From contig JAPTJF010000306.1 in NCBI GenBank assembly GCA_029339195.1, positions 1 through 64,000 of the forward strand: 64,000 bases of DNA, given 5' to 3'. The position numbers and the translations under genes are program-made. Below, in pieces: positions 1 to 10,425 of the stretch (its first letter is position 1; every line of letters begins with the position of its first letter). This DNA comes from Micractinium sp. NFX-FRZ (Eukaryota > Chlorophyta > Trebouxiophyceae > Chlorellales > Chlorellaceae). The notes under the pieces were generated by a model, which saw only the letters and a list, made by a program, of their open reading frames with translations, ran no database searches and was not told the origin of the DNA.

Positions 1-77
1 GCCTGTCCCGCATCGCCTTCCTGGACGGAAACACCGCAGTCATGCTCGGCAAGGTGGTCAAGACCTCCGCCAAGTAG
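1..77 (+). CDS. 3' end of an EF1A/EFL-like translation GTPase (partial)
   Basis: Open frame from position 3 to a TAG stop at 75-77. It encodes the last 24 residues of a protein, including DGNTAVMLGKVVK followed by a short Ser/Ala/Lys tail. The layout (Arg, hydrophobic strand, acidic-Gly turn, T-x-V-x-LG-K-V) resembles the last beta strands of domain III of elongation factor 1A and the EF-like (EFL) proteins that replace it in many green algae, for example the TVAVG-x-I end of EF1A. Only the tail is visible, so the family call is an inference from a short match. The frame is definitely open and codon use is typical of the window. Confidence 0.35.
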   Translation, partial: LSRIAFLDGNTAVMLGKVVKTSAK

Positions 78-761
78 AGGGCGGCAGGGCAATGGCCTCT
101 TTGGCTTGGGGAAGGCCACACAGTGTCGGGGGGCTGCGCCCCCCGCCCTGTGGGGCCCAGCCAGCCAGCCCCGCAGCAGCAGCCTGACAGCAGGCCGCCG
201 GCCAGCAGCAGCAGCAGCAGCAGACAGGAAGGGAGCGGCGGCGTGTGCCCCCTCACTCGCTTTGCTAGGCGGCGGTCTGAGACCCACACCAGTATGACGC
301 AAGCAGCTTTTGACTGAACGCAGCCCTGCAACAGCGCGCCTGCCGCCTCCCTTCCGGTGTAACGACCCTCTCGGTGCACGACGTGTTGGCCCACTGAAGG
401 GACAGCTCAGCTTTAGCGGGCATGCAGCTTGGGTGCCGGGCTGCCGGGGGTGGAAGAGCAATCTCCTCAGAAGTGTAGCCCTGGTGGTGGTGGTCCCGTT
501 GTGCCATGTTTCACAGGGATTGGGACGGGTCGTGGTTGACAGGAGCGGTATGCAGGCGGAGCGTGCAGCGGGTAAGGGAGCAGGAGAGCGGAGCCAGAAG
601 CGCACGAGGGCAAGAGGGGAGCAGCACGAGGGGACGAGCACAGAAAAAGCAAGCGAGCAGGGGAAGAGGGGTCATTGGGATTGCTGCTGGTAGCCCCAGG
701 CACGCGTACGCTGGCATGCCTCAGTCACCAGGGCACGCCTGTGCGGCTGCAGCAGCGCGCT
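78..761. other. Intergenic / converging 3' UTR region
   Basis: Lies between the stop of the plus-strand gene at 77 and the stop of the minus-strand FMC1-like gene at 762. It contains a short AGC run near 205-222 and no frame with convincing splice borders or protein-like composition. Probably 3' UTRs of two converging genes. Confidence 0.5.
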
Positions 762-1223
762 TCAGTCATGCACGCCTGCCTTGGGCGGCATGCGCAGGCC
801 CACCAGCGTGGCTGCCCGCACATTCATGTCCTTCTCTCGCTGCTCCACCGCAATGCCAATGTTGTAGGACAGCAGCAAGTCCTGAAGGCAGAGGTGAGGG
901 GGTGCAAGACAGGCAGGGAGGGGTTGGAGGCGGGCGCGTGGCAGCAGCGTAGGCGGCGGCGGCGGCGGCGGCAGCGGCAGGCTTGCTGCAACCACCCGTG
1001 TCGCAACACGTGCCTTGTGATCTTTGACACTGGTGATCAGGAAGGCATAGTCTTTTGCCTCCTGGAGGGCCTGCTGCCGCTCGGCGGGTGGCAGCGCCTC
1101 GGCCCGCTTGAACTCTGCAATGACGGTCTCACGCCACTGCCGATTGCCGGTGACAGGGGTGATGGTGCGGTCTATGGCCCGCAACAGCGAGCGCAGCACC
1201 TGCCTTGCCTCTGCTGCCGACAT
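762..1223 (-). CDS. FMC1: FMC1-like mitochondrial assembly factor (LYR-type small protein)
   Basis: Two exons on the minus strand, 1223-1014 and 881-762, giving 109 residues. Phase is 0 at the junction. The protein is a small helical Arg/Lys-rich chain: LRSLLRAIDR near the start, a middle EFKRAEAL helix, then a C-terminal LVGLRMPP motif that matches the LVGLKLP end of human FMC1/C7orf55. In yeast, FMC1 supports assembly of the F1 part of mitochondrial ATP synthase. The intron appears to be GC-AG (AAG|GCACGT...TTCAG|GAC), although an in-frame GT donor nine bases further in would also keep the frame. The gene is divergent from taspase 1 across 169 bp. The start Met is the first after an upstream in-frame segment rich in Cys/Pro. 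Family call rests on length, helix pattern and the C-terminal motif. Confidence 0.72.
   Translation of the reverse strand: MSAAEARQVLRSLLRAIDRTITPVTGNRQWRETVIAEFKRAEALPPAERQQALQEAKDYAFLITSVKDHKARVATRVVAASLPLPPPPPPPTLLPRARLQPLPACLAPPHLCLQDLLLSYNIGIAVEQREKDMNVRAATLVGLRMPPKAGVHD
948..980. repeat. GGC microsatellite
   Basis: Run of about eight GGC units inside the intron of the FMC1-like gene, encoding nothing in the spliced product. Confidence 0.8.
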
Positions 1224-1392
1224 GTCAGGGCACTGCCGCTGCCATAGACCGTTGCAGGGGCACGGACTGCCATAGACCGCTGCAGGGGCAAATTGCGAGA
1301 GCTTGAGCAATTGGCAACGTGTCGCCAGCGTTGCAGTGGGCACTTCCTAGGAGGTTCCTTCACCCCTGTGTGCGTCTGATTTCACCTATGAG
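1224..1392. promoter_or_regulatory. Compact divergent promoter FMC1-like / taspase 1 with a 28-bp direct repeat
   Basis: The 169 bp between the two start codons must hold both promoters. It contains two near-identical copies of ctgccatagaccgttgcagg-type sequence, at 1239-1262 and 1267-1290 (period 28, one mismatch over 24 bp). No TATA box is evident. The core gccatagaccgc also occurs in inverted orientation inside exon 1 of the FMC1-like gene (about 1168-1180), so it may be a copied exon fragment rather than an operator. Confidence 0.5.
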
Positions 1393-4223
1393 ATGATCAG
1401 TGTTCACGCAGGGGCGGGCTACCATTCGCCCGCGCTTGAGGCGGTATACAAACGAGGTGACGAGCCGCACTTGCGTCCCTTCTTCTTCCGGGCCTCTCCG
1501 AAAGGGGTTTTCGCCACTGGAGTGGCCACCTACAGCACCCTCATGCCGCCACTTGCCTGCAGACATAGCTGCGGCCTGCCGTGCCGGAGCGGGTGCGCTG
1601 AGCGGCGGCGCCGACGCTCTGTCTGCAGTCACAGCTGCCATCAAAGTTCTGGAGGTGAGCTCCCCTGCAACTATGCACATGATACAGTGGCACGTTCTGT
1701 GGGCTGCGGGGGCTGCCCGCATGAGCGTTCCCACCGCCGTCAACTCGCCCGCTTGGACGACACAAGTGCGTGGCCCCGCTTGCATGCATGCGATCATCAT
1801 TGTCATCCTTCATTCCCCGTCACGCCTATGAGCCCCGCTATTGGATTTGCGCATGACACATCTGCTCCCCCATCTGATCCCCATCGGAGCTGCTTACTCG
1901 CACCCAGTCACGCTGCTCTGCCCCTCCCGGCATTCCTCTGTCCCTCACTCCTGCGTCCCTCCGTCCTTGAACACAGCTTTGCCACTTCCTCACTCAAAGG
2001 GCAGCCACCGGCCCTAATTCCCTGCGCCTAGTGTTGCTTCCCATCCTTTACCCAGTTCCCTGCGTCCATTGTTGCCTCCCATGCTATCCCTTATTCCCTG
2101 CGCACATTGTTGCTTCCCCATTTCACTGCCGCTGCTGCAGGCCAGCTCCCACTGCAACGCGGGTAACGGCTCCAACCTTTCCTTTCAAGGGGTGGTGGAG
2201 TGCGATGCCAGCGTGATGACAGGGGATGGCACGTTTGGCGCCATTGCGGCCGCGCCAGGCAAGCGGGGCGGAGCTGCGGGGCTGCTGTGTGTGCTTGGCC
2301 TGGTGCACAATGCAAGTGCGGTGCCGGCCGTGGGCAGGAGGTGGTGGGTGGTGGGTGGCACGGTTGTGCTGTGTGGCTGCTGCGCCGGGCATGTGGTGTT
2401 GGGGTGGAGGTGCGTCCTGAGAACGCGCGGTTGCTGGGCTGGGTCACACAACCTGCGCAAGGGGAGGGTGCCCGCTGAAGGGGTGGTGTGTGCCCCGTAA
2501 TCTCAGAGGATCAAGGAGTGATGTGTGCCCCAATCCAAGCAAGCGTGGGGCTGCTGGGCTGGGGTGTGGGTGCCTGCGGCGGGTGCCCAGGCATGCACAG
2601 GGGGCCTGGTGGGAAGCGCTCTGTGCCAACGACTAGGCTCTCACGCTGCTGTGCCATTCAGCTGTGCCCCACCTGCCCCCCACTCCCGGCAGGCATCCAG
2701 CACCCAGTGGAGGCGGCTGCCCTGCTGGCACGGGAGAGCCGGCAGCCTCTGTCCAACGGGCGCGTGCGGCCCATGTGAGACCGGGGCAGGGGGCGGGGGC
2801 AGGGGCGGGCGGCTGTGCTTGTGTGAGTGCCTGGGCAGCTGGCTGGCTTGCGTGTGTGGTAGGCAGTGTGATGCATGTAGTGCCAATATGACATATGGCC
2901 TTCTCCCTGGCTGGCTGGCTGGGTTGTGTGTGCGCGCAGGCATGCGAGTGCCAATGTAACACATAGCTCTCTGCCCCTCCCACCTGCCGCAGGATGCTGG
3001 CTGGCGACCGGGCCCGACAGTGGGCGCTGTCCCGAGGCCTGTCAGCCGCCGGCACCCCCGCTGAGGCAGCTGCCATGCACCTGACAGAGCAGACGCAGCG
3101 GCAGTGGCGCAAGTACCGTAGGATTGTGGACGCCAGCAGCAGCAGCGGCAGCAGTGGCACGCGAGCAGCGGCGCAGCAGCATCAGCAGGAGGCGCAGCAG
3201 GCTGCACAGCCGGCACAGCGGGAGGAGGGCGAGGAGGAGGGTGGGGAGGGAGAGGCAGCGGGGCGTGCGGCCAAGCGCAGCCGGCTGCGGAGCAGCTTCA
3301 CACAGCAGCCGGCACAGCAGCAGCTGACACCGCAGCATGCTCAGGAGCAGGAGCAGGAGCAGCACGAGCGGGCAGGCGCCTCTCCTAGCGAGAGCGCCGA
3401 CTGTTTCTACGACACAGTTGGCTGCCTGGCCCTGGATCTTAATGGCGGCATCGCAGCGGGGGTCAGCAGCGGCGGCATCGTCTTGAAAACCGAGGGGCGG
3501 GTGGGCGAGGCGGCAGTGTACGGCGCCGGCTGCTGGGCGCAGCAGCCAAGCTGCGCCGGCAACGCAGCCAAGCCAGAGCAGCGGCAGGCGGAGCAGCAGC
3601 AGGCAGCGGCGGTGGCGTGCAGCGTGACTGGAGTGGGGGAGCATGTGATGCGGCACCTGCTCGCCCGCGAGTGCTGCCAGGCTGCTGCAGCTGCTTCTGT
3701 GGCAGCAGGCGCAGCAGATGCCGCTGCGGGGGACACGCCGGCATGGGTGCGAGGGGAGGCGGCTGAGGTGCCTCTCGAACAAGTGGCCGCCCAGCTTCTG
3801 CGGAGGACGATTCTCAGGGGGCCGCTGCCTCATGACTGCGGCCTGCTGTGCCTCAGGGTGCAGCCCCTGGGGGCCCCTGGGGGCAGCACCGGGGGCCACT
3901 GCCAAGCAAGCAATGGGCAGCATGGGCAGCAGCAGCACTGCGGCGAGCGGGGCGGCGGTGGCGGTGAAAACGGCACGCAGCGGCACAGGCGGGTGGCGGT
4001 GGAAGTGGCGGTGGCACACAGCGCGCAGAGCATGGCGTGCGGCCACATGGCCTGCCCCGTGGCCGCGCCGGGGGCGGCCAACGGCGGCGGTGGCAGCAAC
4101 GGCAAGTCAGCTGCGGTGGGCAGCCCTACGGTGCACATTCTGCGGCGCCATGCAGGCGGCGGAAGCACCGGTGCGGTGCCTGCGGTGCAGACATACATGC
4201 ACGGCTGCACAGTGTGCCTGTAA
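1393..4223 (+). CDS. TASP1: Taspase 1 (threonine aspartase, Ntn-hydrolase)
   Basis: Five exons: 1393-1456, 1563-1654, 2141-2258, 2693-2774 and 2993-4223, giving 528 residues with all phases closing. Family hallmarks in order: VHAGAGYHS at the N-terminus, NAGNGSNL plus VECDASVM in exon 3, an extended Ala/Gln/Glu-rich loop in exon 5, then YDTVG at the autoprocessing site. The Thr codon at 3414-3416 would be the new N-terminal nucleophile after cleavage between Asp and Thr. SSGGIVLKTEGRVGEAAVYG and GCWA follow, as in human TASP1, and a GVGEHV block corresponds to SGCGEHLV. Taspase 1 cleaves nuclear regulators after Asp (MLL, TFIIA in animals); the algal substrate cannot be told from sequence. 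Intron 3 is GC-AG (CCAG|GCAAGC). The loop before YDTVG is long and low-complexity (positions about 3124-3400), but the catalytic core is intact. Confidence 0.92.
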
Positions 4224-5045
4224 GCAATATGAGGCCATACGAAGGGGGGCGTGCGCATGCGGAGCGGGCGCAGATGCTGTGTGTAACACGTGCTGCTTAC
4301 AGATGCAGGGGGGGCGTCGGGCAGGTTGACATTCCGTGTGAGCTGTGGTTTTGTAGCGTGGTGCAGGGCAGGCGCCACCGAGTGTGACAACGACAGGATG
4401 GCCCGGCGTCGGCCGGCCTTGTACCCCTTTCTTTGGGCATGTGCGGTGGCATGGCGAGCAGCAGCATCTTTGCTGCACCAATGCAAGCAGCCCCGGGGTG
4501 CTGGGCAAGGTCAACCGAGGAAGGGACGGACAGTCTGCTGGTTGAAACTCCAGCCCTGTTGCACACCAGGCCTTCCTTGCGCAGTGCGGGAAATTTGTCT
4601 GGGTGTAATGGCGGCAAGCAGCTGCCGGCAGTACTGCATGCACTTAGTCTAGCGGTAATCTACTATATATGCAGCGTTTCCAGGTCATGGTTCCAGCTGA
4701 GGAACCGTTTCCAAACCTGGAAACCTGTATGGTGCCACCCTGTATCCACCCATGGTGCCAACCTGGAAACGGCCCGGAAACCTGTAAACATCAGATATTC
4801 GTGTTACACCCAAAATGGGCCCCTGCCAGTGGCGGGAGGCCAGGAAAGCGCACAGGTCAATTTGCAGCGCTGGAGGCACCCAGAAACAGCAGAAAGATTG
4901 GGTGTAGCATATCAGGTGCAGCAGCGCGCGGTGAATGGCTGGTAGCAAGGACTGGGAGCGCAGGATTGGGATACTACAATAAATAATGGGTCAGGAGGAA
5001 AGGTGGAAGGCAGAACGCACGCAGCATGTGGCAGAGTCAGTGCTG
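4224..5045. other. Intergenic region with short cctggaaacc repeats
   Basis: No protein-coding frame with splice borders seen. Between about 4678 and 4800 a short motif related to cctggaaacc occurs four to five times with spacers, and a tatata stretch sits at about 4660-4672. Probably the taspase 1 3' UTR followed by spacer. Confidence 0.5.
4282..4286 (+). terminator. TGTAA poly(A) signal for taspase 1
   Basis: TGTAA, the common chlorophyte polyadenylation signal, lies 59 nt after the taspase 1 stop codon. Distance and context fit a 3' UTR end. Confidence 0.55.
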
Positions 5046-7297
5046 TCACGCCCTGCCGGGCGGCGCCGGCAGCGCGTGGCGGGGGATGCGGTATGAGGAG
5101 CGGATCTTGCCGTGCACGCGCTTCCAACAGGGGGCGCCCTTGAGTCAGTCAACCACACCTGCGCCTCGATGCGCGCCGCCTCAATGTAGTGGTCTGGCTC
5201 AAACAAGTCGGTTAAGCCCGCCCCGGGGGTAGGGGGTGTGGTGAGGGCGAGAGGTGTGTTGCTGTGTGGGCTGGCTGGAGCCACTGCCGGCACTGACTCA
5301 GCGGCCCGCACCTACTCCCGCACCGCCCGCACCGCAGTGCGCCCCTCACCCTGATGAGACTTCAGCATGCGCGCTGGGTTGCCGTGCGCTGAGGAGGCGA
5401 CCTTCTGCACAAGAGAGGGAGGGCAGCAGGGAGCGGTGTTAGGACTCAAACCGGGTGCGAAGCACCGACATTTGGGAGCAGGAGGCGGTGAGTGCCTGGA
5501 GCGGAGGCTGGGTAGGGTGGGCTCAGTGCATGTTGCCGAACGCACATTACCTCGAGCACGTGCCGCTGGGGTGTGCCTCCCCCTCTGCCGCGCCGCCCTC
5601 CTGCCGCGCTCCGTCCTTGACCCACTTCCCCAATTTGCGTACGCACAACGGCCGCGCTCCCTTACCCGCTCTGCCCGCCTTACTTGCAATGACCTCGCCC
5701 CCAACATACCAAGTGGACCCGCTTGCTTTCCAACCCACCTGGGTTGTGCGCCACTGGTGTGCGTCGGCTGGGTTGCCCAGGCGGCAGCACAGTCTTGCCG
5801 CGCTCCTCGTGCGCCCACCAATCGCGGTGCCTGCCGTGTGCCTCCTCTGCTTGTCGCAGTGCGAGTGACTTGCCCATGGCCAGGTTTTGGAAACGCAGCG
5901 CTGCAGGCACAAGGTAGCAGTGGCGCAGGGGCAGAGGGGTGGGGCTTTGTGGGGTTCAGTGGGGTTGAGTGCTTCCAGCTAAGGGGGCCTGCAAGTCGCG
6001 CGGCCAGCCGTTCAACGCTGTTCGCCAGCTACTGCCTGCCTGCCAGCATCTGGCTGCTGCCAGTGTGCTCCCTGCCTGCCAGCGCATCGGTGCGCGTCCC
6101 CTCCAGCCCACCTCGCATGCCAACTGGCACCGCATGACTCACCGATGCCGTGCATGCTGGCCAGCAGGTGGCCCTTGACGGTGTCAAAAGTATGGCAGGC
6201 GAGAGAAGACTGAGCGTCCCAGGATGCCGTTGGAGGCGGCGGGGTCGCTGGTCGGGTCGCGCGCAAGCTGCTCCGCATTCTGGGTTGCCTGGGCCACCGC
6301 ATCGTCGCACGTGCCGCAGCCGTACTTGCACCCTGCAAATGCATATCACAGCCGACATGAGTGCCTGCATGCCTGCTGCATTCAACGTGTGCCACTACGC
6401 AAGGGAAGGAGCGCCCCCGGCCTGCCACCCTGGCGCCAGGCTGCTCAGCCGGCAGAGCACCGTGAGCCAGCCTCACCAGCGTCGTGCATCATCGCCATGC
6501 CTCTGAATGCACGGTTGTCCTGGGTGCAGCAGAGCATCGCCACGCGGAATGTGAAGATCTCCTGTGCAGCAGGCGGGTACATGTATGCAGATTCAGCACC
6601 GGAAGGCGACACACAAAATGCGCGCCACGGTCCGCGCGTGCTAGGAGGGAGGCAGGCAGCCACCAACAGCAAGCGAGCGCGCAGCAATGCAACGTCAGAT
6701 GTTGCAGCTGCGGCAACGCAGCACATCATCTGCGCAGCTGGCCAGACGGCCAACAATAAGAGCAACCAATCGTCGTGGCAATCACGCAGGCAGGCGCTGG
6801 TTGGGCGCACCGTGTGCCCTGTCTTCGCACCTTCCGGTGGGCGTCCCAGGGACATGGAGCCACAGAGTGTGAGTGGCGCTGGCGTGCCATGAAACCTGCC
6901 GCGTGGCGTCATCTGCCGCACATACCTCCTGCGCACTCCCGCGGCGCACTTGGCGGACTGCCGGCGGTACGGCGGTACGGCGGGACCCCCCGAGGCTCGC
7001 CAGGCCAAGTTGGCAGTGGCACCCACTTGGCTTGCAGCCAGCACATTTCCGCAGGCAGGCCCCTATCTCCTCCCACCTGTGGATCTAGCGACAGACCCTT
7101 GAACTCTTCAGGAGGGCACCGACGCCGCCGCGCAGCAGGGCGGCGGCTGACAGGCTGTCGCCGCCTGGCAGCAGGTCTGCCACCAGCCCTAGGAGGCTCG
7201 CTAAGCATGGTCATGGGCGCATGGTGCGCAATGACGAGCTGGGTGCAGGCTGACACGACTTCCGCCGTGGTGCGGGGGGAGCCCTCGCAAGCACCAC
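5046..7297 (-). pseudogene. Gene of unknown family with single-base frame breaks
   Basis: A chain of minus-strand exons can be followed: 7297-7077, 6561-6477, 6332-6143, 5900-5739, 5660-5551, 5404-5350 and 5274-5046. The predicted protein is soluble and protein-like: a helical segment with QLVIAHHAPMTM, EIFTFRVAMLCCTQDNRAF, a Cys motif CKYGCGTC, DWWAHEERGKTVLPP, and a basic end with WKRVHGKIRSSYRIPR. I do not recognise the family. Three exons need single-base corrections to keep frame: one extra base in the A run 6186-6189, one missing base near 5135-5146, and a compensating pair in the first listed exon. After correction, exon phases agree at every junction, which argues that the coding series is real and the indels recent or artefactual. 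The 5' end is not located. It may be a live gene with sequence errors instead of a pseudogene. Confidence 0.5.
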
Positions 7298-7568
7298 CTG
7301 CAGGTGGGTGTCATTGTGGGAAGAATGGGTGCTGGTAAGCGTGCGCTTTCACACAAGGCAGTGCCTCGATCCTTGAGAGTCCCGGCACAGGATGTCACCC
7401 CCAATCTGGCTCTTATAAGCACGTGCACATGCCGCATGACTGACCTGCCAGCACCGGGTCGGACGACTGCAGTGAGAGGTTTCTGTAGAATCTGGTGGAG
7501 CCGCCTGGGATGGGTGCCACTTCCGTTCCTTCTTATATGTTTCGAAACAAGGGCAGCGGTCGCTGCAG

Positions 7569-9125
7569 CAGCCAGCAGGGAGGCGGAGTGGGACGAGAAG
7601 CTGGCCAGCCTATCCAGCAAGGTGGGGGCTGGGATTGGGCGGCGTCTGGGACTCACCAGCCAAGGTGGACGAAGCCACTGCACAGGTGATGGGGACACTG
7701 GCCTGGGCAGGGCGGGGTCAGCATGGGAGGCAACAGGCATTTAACACACAAGGAGTTGGGATGCACTTGCACGCCTGCCCAACCCATGCTGAGTGCAACC
7801 CGTTCTCTGCAGATCAAAGGGGGCACAGCAGACCGCGGCGGTACTCTAGCTGCACCGCCTGTGGCAGTTGGGGAAGCAGTACACCGGCCCCACCGGCAAC
7901 GAGGCACGGCAGTCTGCAGGCGCATAGCGCTGCCGCTGGAGACAATGCTGGAGGACTTGCGGGAGCTGGCTTGCAGCTACCCCAAGCACGTGGCAGCCAA
8001 GGAGCAGCAACAGGCGTCGGAGCCAGCCGGCGCACCAGTGGCAGTGCAGCGCACTGCCCGCAGGGGCGCCGAGCGCGACACGGCCCTGGCTGCGCTGCTT
8101 GGCCCCCGCGCCTGCAGCGAGCTGGTGCCCAGCCTCCGCAGAGTGTGGGCCAGCGCTATCACGCAGGCAGCCGCCCTGGGCCGGGCACTTCAGCGGCAGC
8201 GGGCGCAGCAGCAGAGCAGCGCGGCACGCTCAGCAGCAGCCTGCGTGCGCACCCTCAGCAGCTAGCGCCGCTGCCCAACTGCGCCAGCAGGGGCAACCGC
8301 AGGTGGGCAGGCAAAGCGGGTCACAGAGGGGGCTGCTGCTGCCATGACCCACCCTGCCAAGCTGGCACGGGATCCAGCTCACCGTGCCGATGCCTTGCCC
8401 CATTGCACACCTGCAGGCAGCTGCCAGCGTTGAGCTTATGGGTGTAGACGGCGGGAGCTGCCGCCCGGCGCGCCGCGTTTCGTTGCCCACGCCTGCGCAG
8501 CGCCAGCGTGGCGGCCAGGAGCAAAAGCAGGTGGACCCCAATGCTGGGCAGGCACAGCAGCGGCAGCAGACGCAGCAGGCGCAGCAGCAGCAACAAAGGG
8601 CGGGCGGGTAGGAAACGTGCCAGGGCAGCTGCAGCTGACCCGGTGCAAGCTACTGCTGGTGCAGACCGGCGGGCAGGTGGGCGGCTGCCCAAGGCGCTTG
8701 AGCGGGCAGGTGGGCAGGAGCAGCCTGCCCCTTTGTCCGTGGCACCGTGGTACACCCTTCCGGCTGGCGAAGCCGTCCGCATCACTGCCAGCACCCTGCC
8801 CTTCCTCACCAGTGCGGCTGGCCCAGGCGAGGAGGCGTGGGAAGAGCGGCAGCGGCGCGAGGCGGCAGGCATGTCGCAGGACCGCTTCACCTGCGGCACA
8901 GGCAGCATGCTGGGCAGCATGCTGCAGCAGTGTAACAGCGGTATTTTGGCAGGTTGTCCTTCTACTACGGCGGCGTCAAGCAGGGCGTGACCACACCGTC
9001 CAGCTTTGAGGCAGCAACCAGGCATGAGCAGCACTAAGAAGTGGAAGCAGAGCTTCAAGGTGGCCACCGCCAGCGGCGGCCTGGCCATGGGAGATTACTT
9101 TGCACAGCACCACCCAGCAGGCTGA
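7569..9125 (+). pseudogene. SAND-domain protein gene with frame breaks
   Basis: Plus-strand coding segments at about 7569-7621 and 7813-8265, then a Gln-rich stretch to 8611, a segment 8600-8943, and the last part ending at TGA 9123-9125. The C-terminal part reads as a SAND DNA-binding domain: FTCGTGSML, then YYGGVKQGVTTPSSFE, then SSTKKWKQSFKV. This corresponds to the CG..G / TP..FE / S..WK pattern of SAND proteins such as Sp100, DEAF-1 and GMEB. It would be a nuclear transcription-type protein. The domain is split by an apparent missing base in the T run 8944-8947 and one surplus base around 9016-9022; another shift lies near 8595-8612. Upstream segments contain a coherent helical region (LETMLEDLRELACSYPKH) of unknown family. 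Start and intron borders are not certain. Confidence 0.5.
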
Positions 9126-9506
9126 CAGCACTTTAAATGTAACGGGCAGGTGGCGCAACTGGGTGCCCTTCCCCAGGCGCCCCCGTCTTTGGAGGCTCAA
9201 CCCTCAACGGACCGCATACCACCGCTTCTGCACCGCTTACAAAAACTGCGTATGGGCAGGGGCAGGAGCAGGGGAGCTGCACACGAGTAGGGTGCAGGTT
9301 GAGGGATCTGGATGTAGAGTTGGCAAGTGCAGGCATAAAAGGAACCGAAGAGGGCGGCATGATGAGTACAAGGGGAGTACTACAGTGGGTGGGTGGGTGG
9401 AGGCAGCCGGGCACGCGGCGGGGAGGCGCCAAGCACGGCCCCACTCAATGCGCCATCGGCGGACGCCATCGGCGGGCAGCGCTCGCACGCTACCTGAACC
9501 CATCGC

Positions 9507-10425
9507 TCAGAGGCCAGAAGTGATGAATTTCTCAAAATCGGTGAGGCGCTGGCTCACTGCAGGTGGCGGGGAAGAAAGCGGGGGATGCCTCGAAGCCTCG
9601 TCTTGCTGGGGCGCGCCGGAAGCCCGCTGGCCATGCTGCACCTGCATGGCGCGCCAGGGCACCTGCCCTTGCATGCTGGTTGCACTCCCGCGTACAGGGC
9701 GAGCCCCAGGGGCACGGCAGCGATGCAGCAACTGCGATGCTGCAGGTGTGCACTGCAATGCGGCCCGCGCAAGGCAGAGACGGCTGGGCAGGGAAGGCCG
9801 CGCACCTGTGCGATGTCGCCGCGCGTGGCGGGGAAGACGCCTGCGGGCGGCGCCTTCCCGTAGCGCTCGCCGGCCTGGTCGCACAGCAGCGGATGCAGCG
9901 GGCGGCTGCTGGCCGGGTCGCTGCTGTTGAAGGCGCGAGCCGCGATGTTGAAGGTGAGGATGGTCATCTCCTTCTGCGAGTCGGCCGCCTCCTTCAGGGC
10001 GTCCAGCTTGGTTTCCAGGCGGGCCAGGGTCTCCGTAATGTTGCCTGCAGAACAGGGTGAAGCCGAAGGAATAGTCGAGGGTTTTTTTTACCCGCCTACA
10101 GCGGGGTACAGCAAGGCCTACAGGTGCCGAGGGGTCGGCAGGCGGCCTTCCACGGGCCGCCCAGTGAGCCAGGGGGACCCAGCAGCCCTCGGCCAAAAGA
10201 CTCGCCTGCAGTGTTGCCCCCAGGGCCGTGGATGGCCGCAATGTAGTCGTCCACCGCCTCCGTTGTCACGGACGGATCCAGCTTGGCTGCGGTCGACGCA
10301 ACGGCGGCCGCTTGGAACTTCATGCTCAGTTCTGCCGGGTTGTCCTGCTGGTGCTGCATTGTAGAGAACAGCACGCTCACAATGTTCAGGATCGCGATAA
10401 GAGAGAGCGTCGCGCTTGTAAGCGC
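9507..10425 (-). CDS. Small predicted membrane protein, family unknown
   Basis: Minus-strand exons 10206 and up, 10044-9806 and 9548-9507 join with closing phases. The middle junction uses a GC-AG intron (GCAG|GCGAGT), the last an AG after gagcc. The chain begins with a hydrophobic segment LTSATLSLIAILNIVSVLF, so a single transmembrane helix or signal anchor. It continues with VTTEAVDDYIAAIHG, a predicted coiled coil LARLETKLDALKEAADSQK, then RAFNSSDP and LLCDQAGERYGK, ending in LTDFEKFITSGL. A good N-terminal frame with ATG at about 10438 and basic residues runs one base out of frame with the hydrophobic segment near 10420, so the start is unresolved and a frame break is possible. No family recognised. 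Confidence 0.5.
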
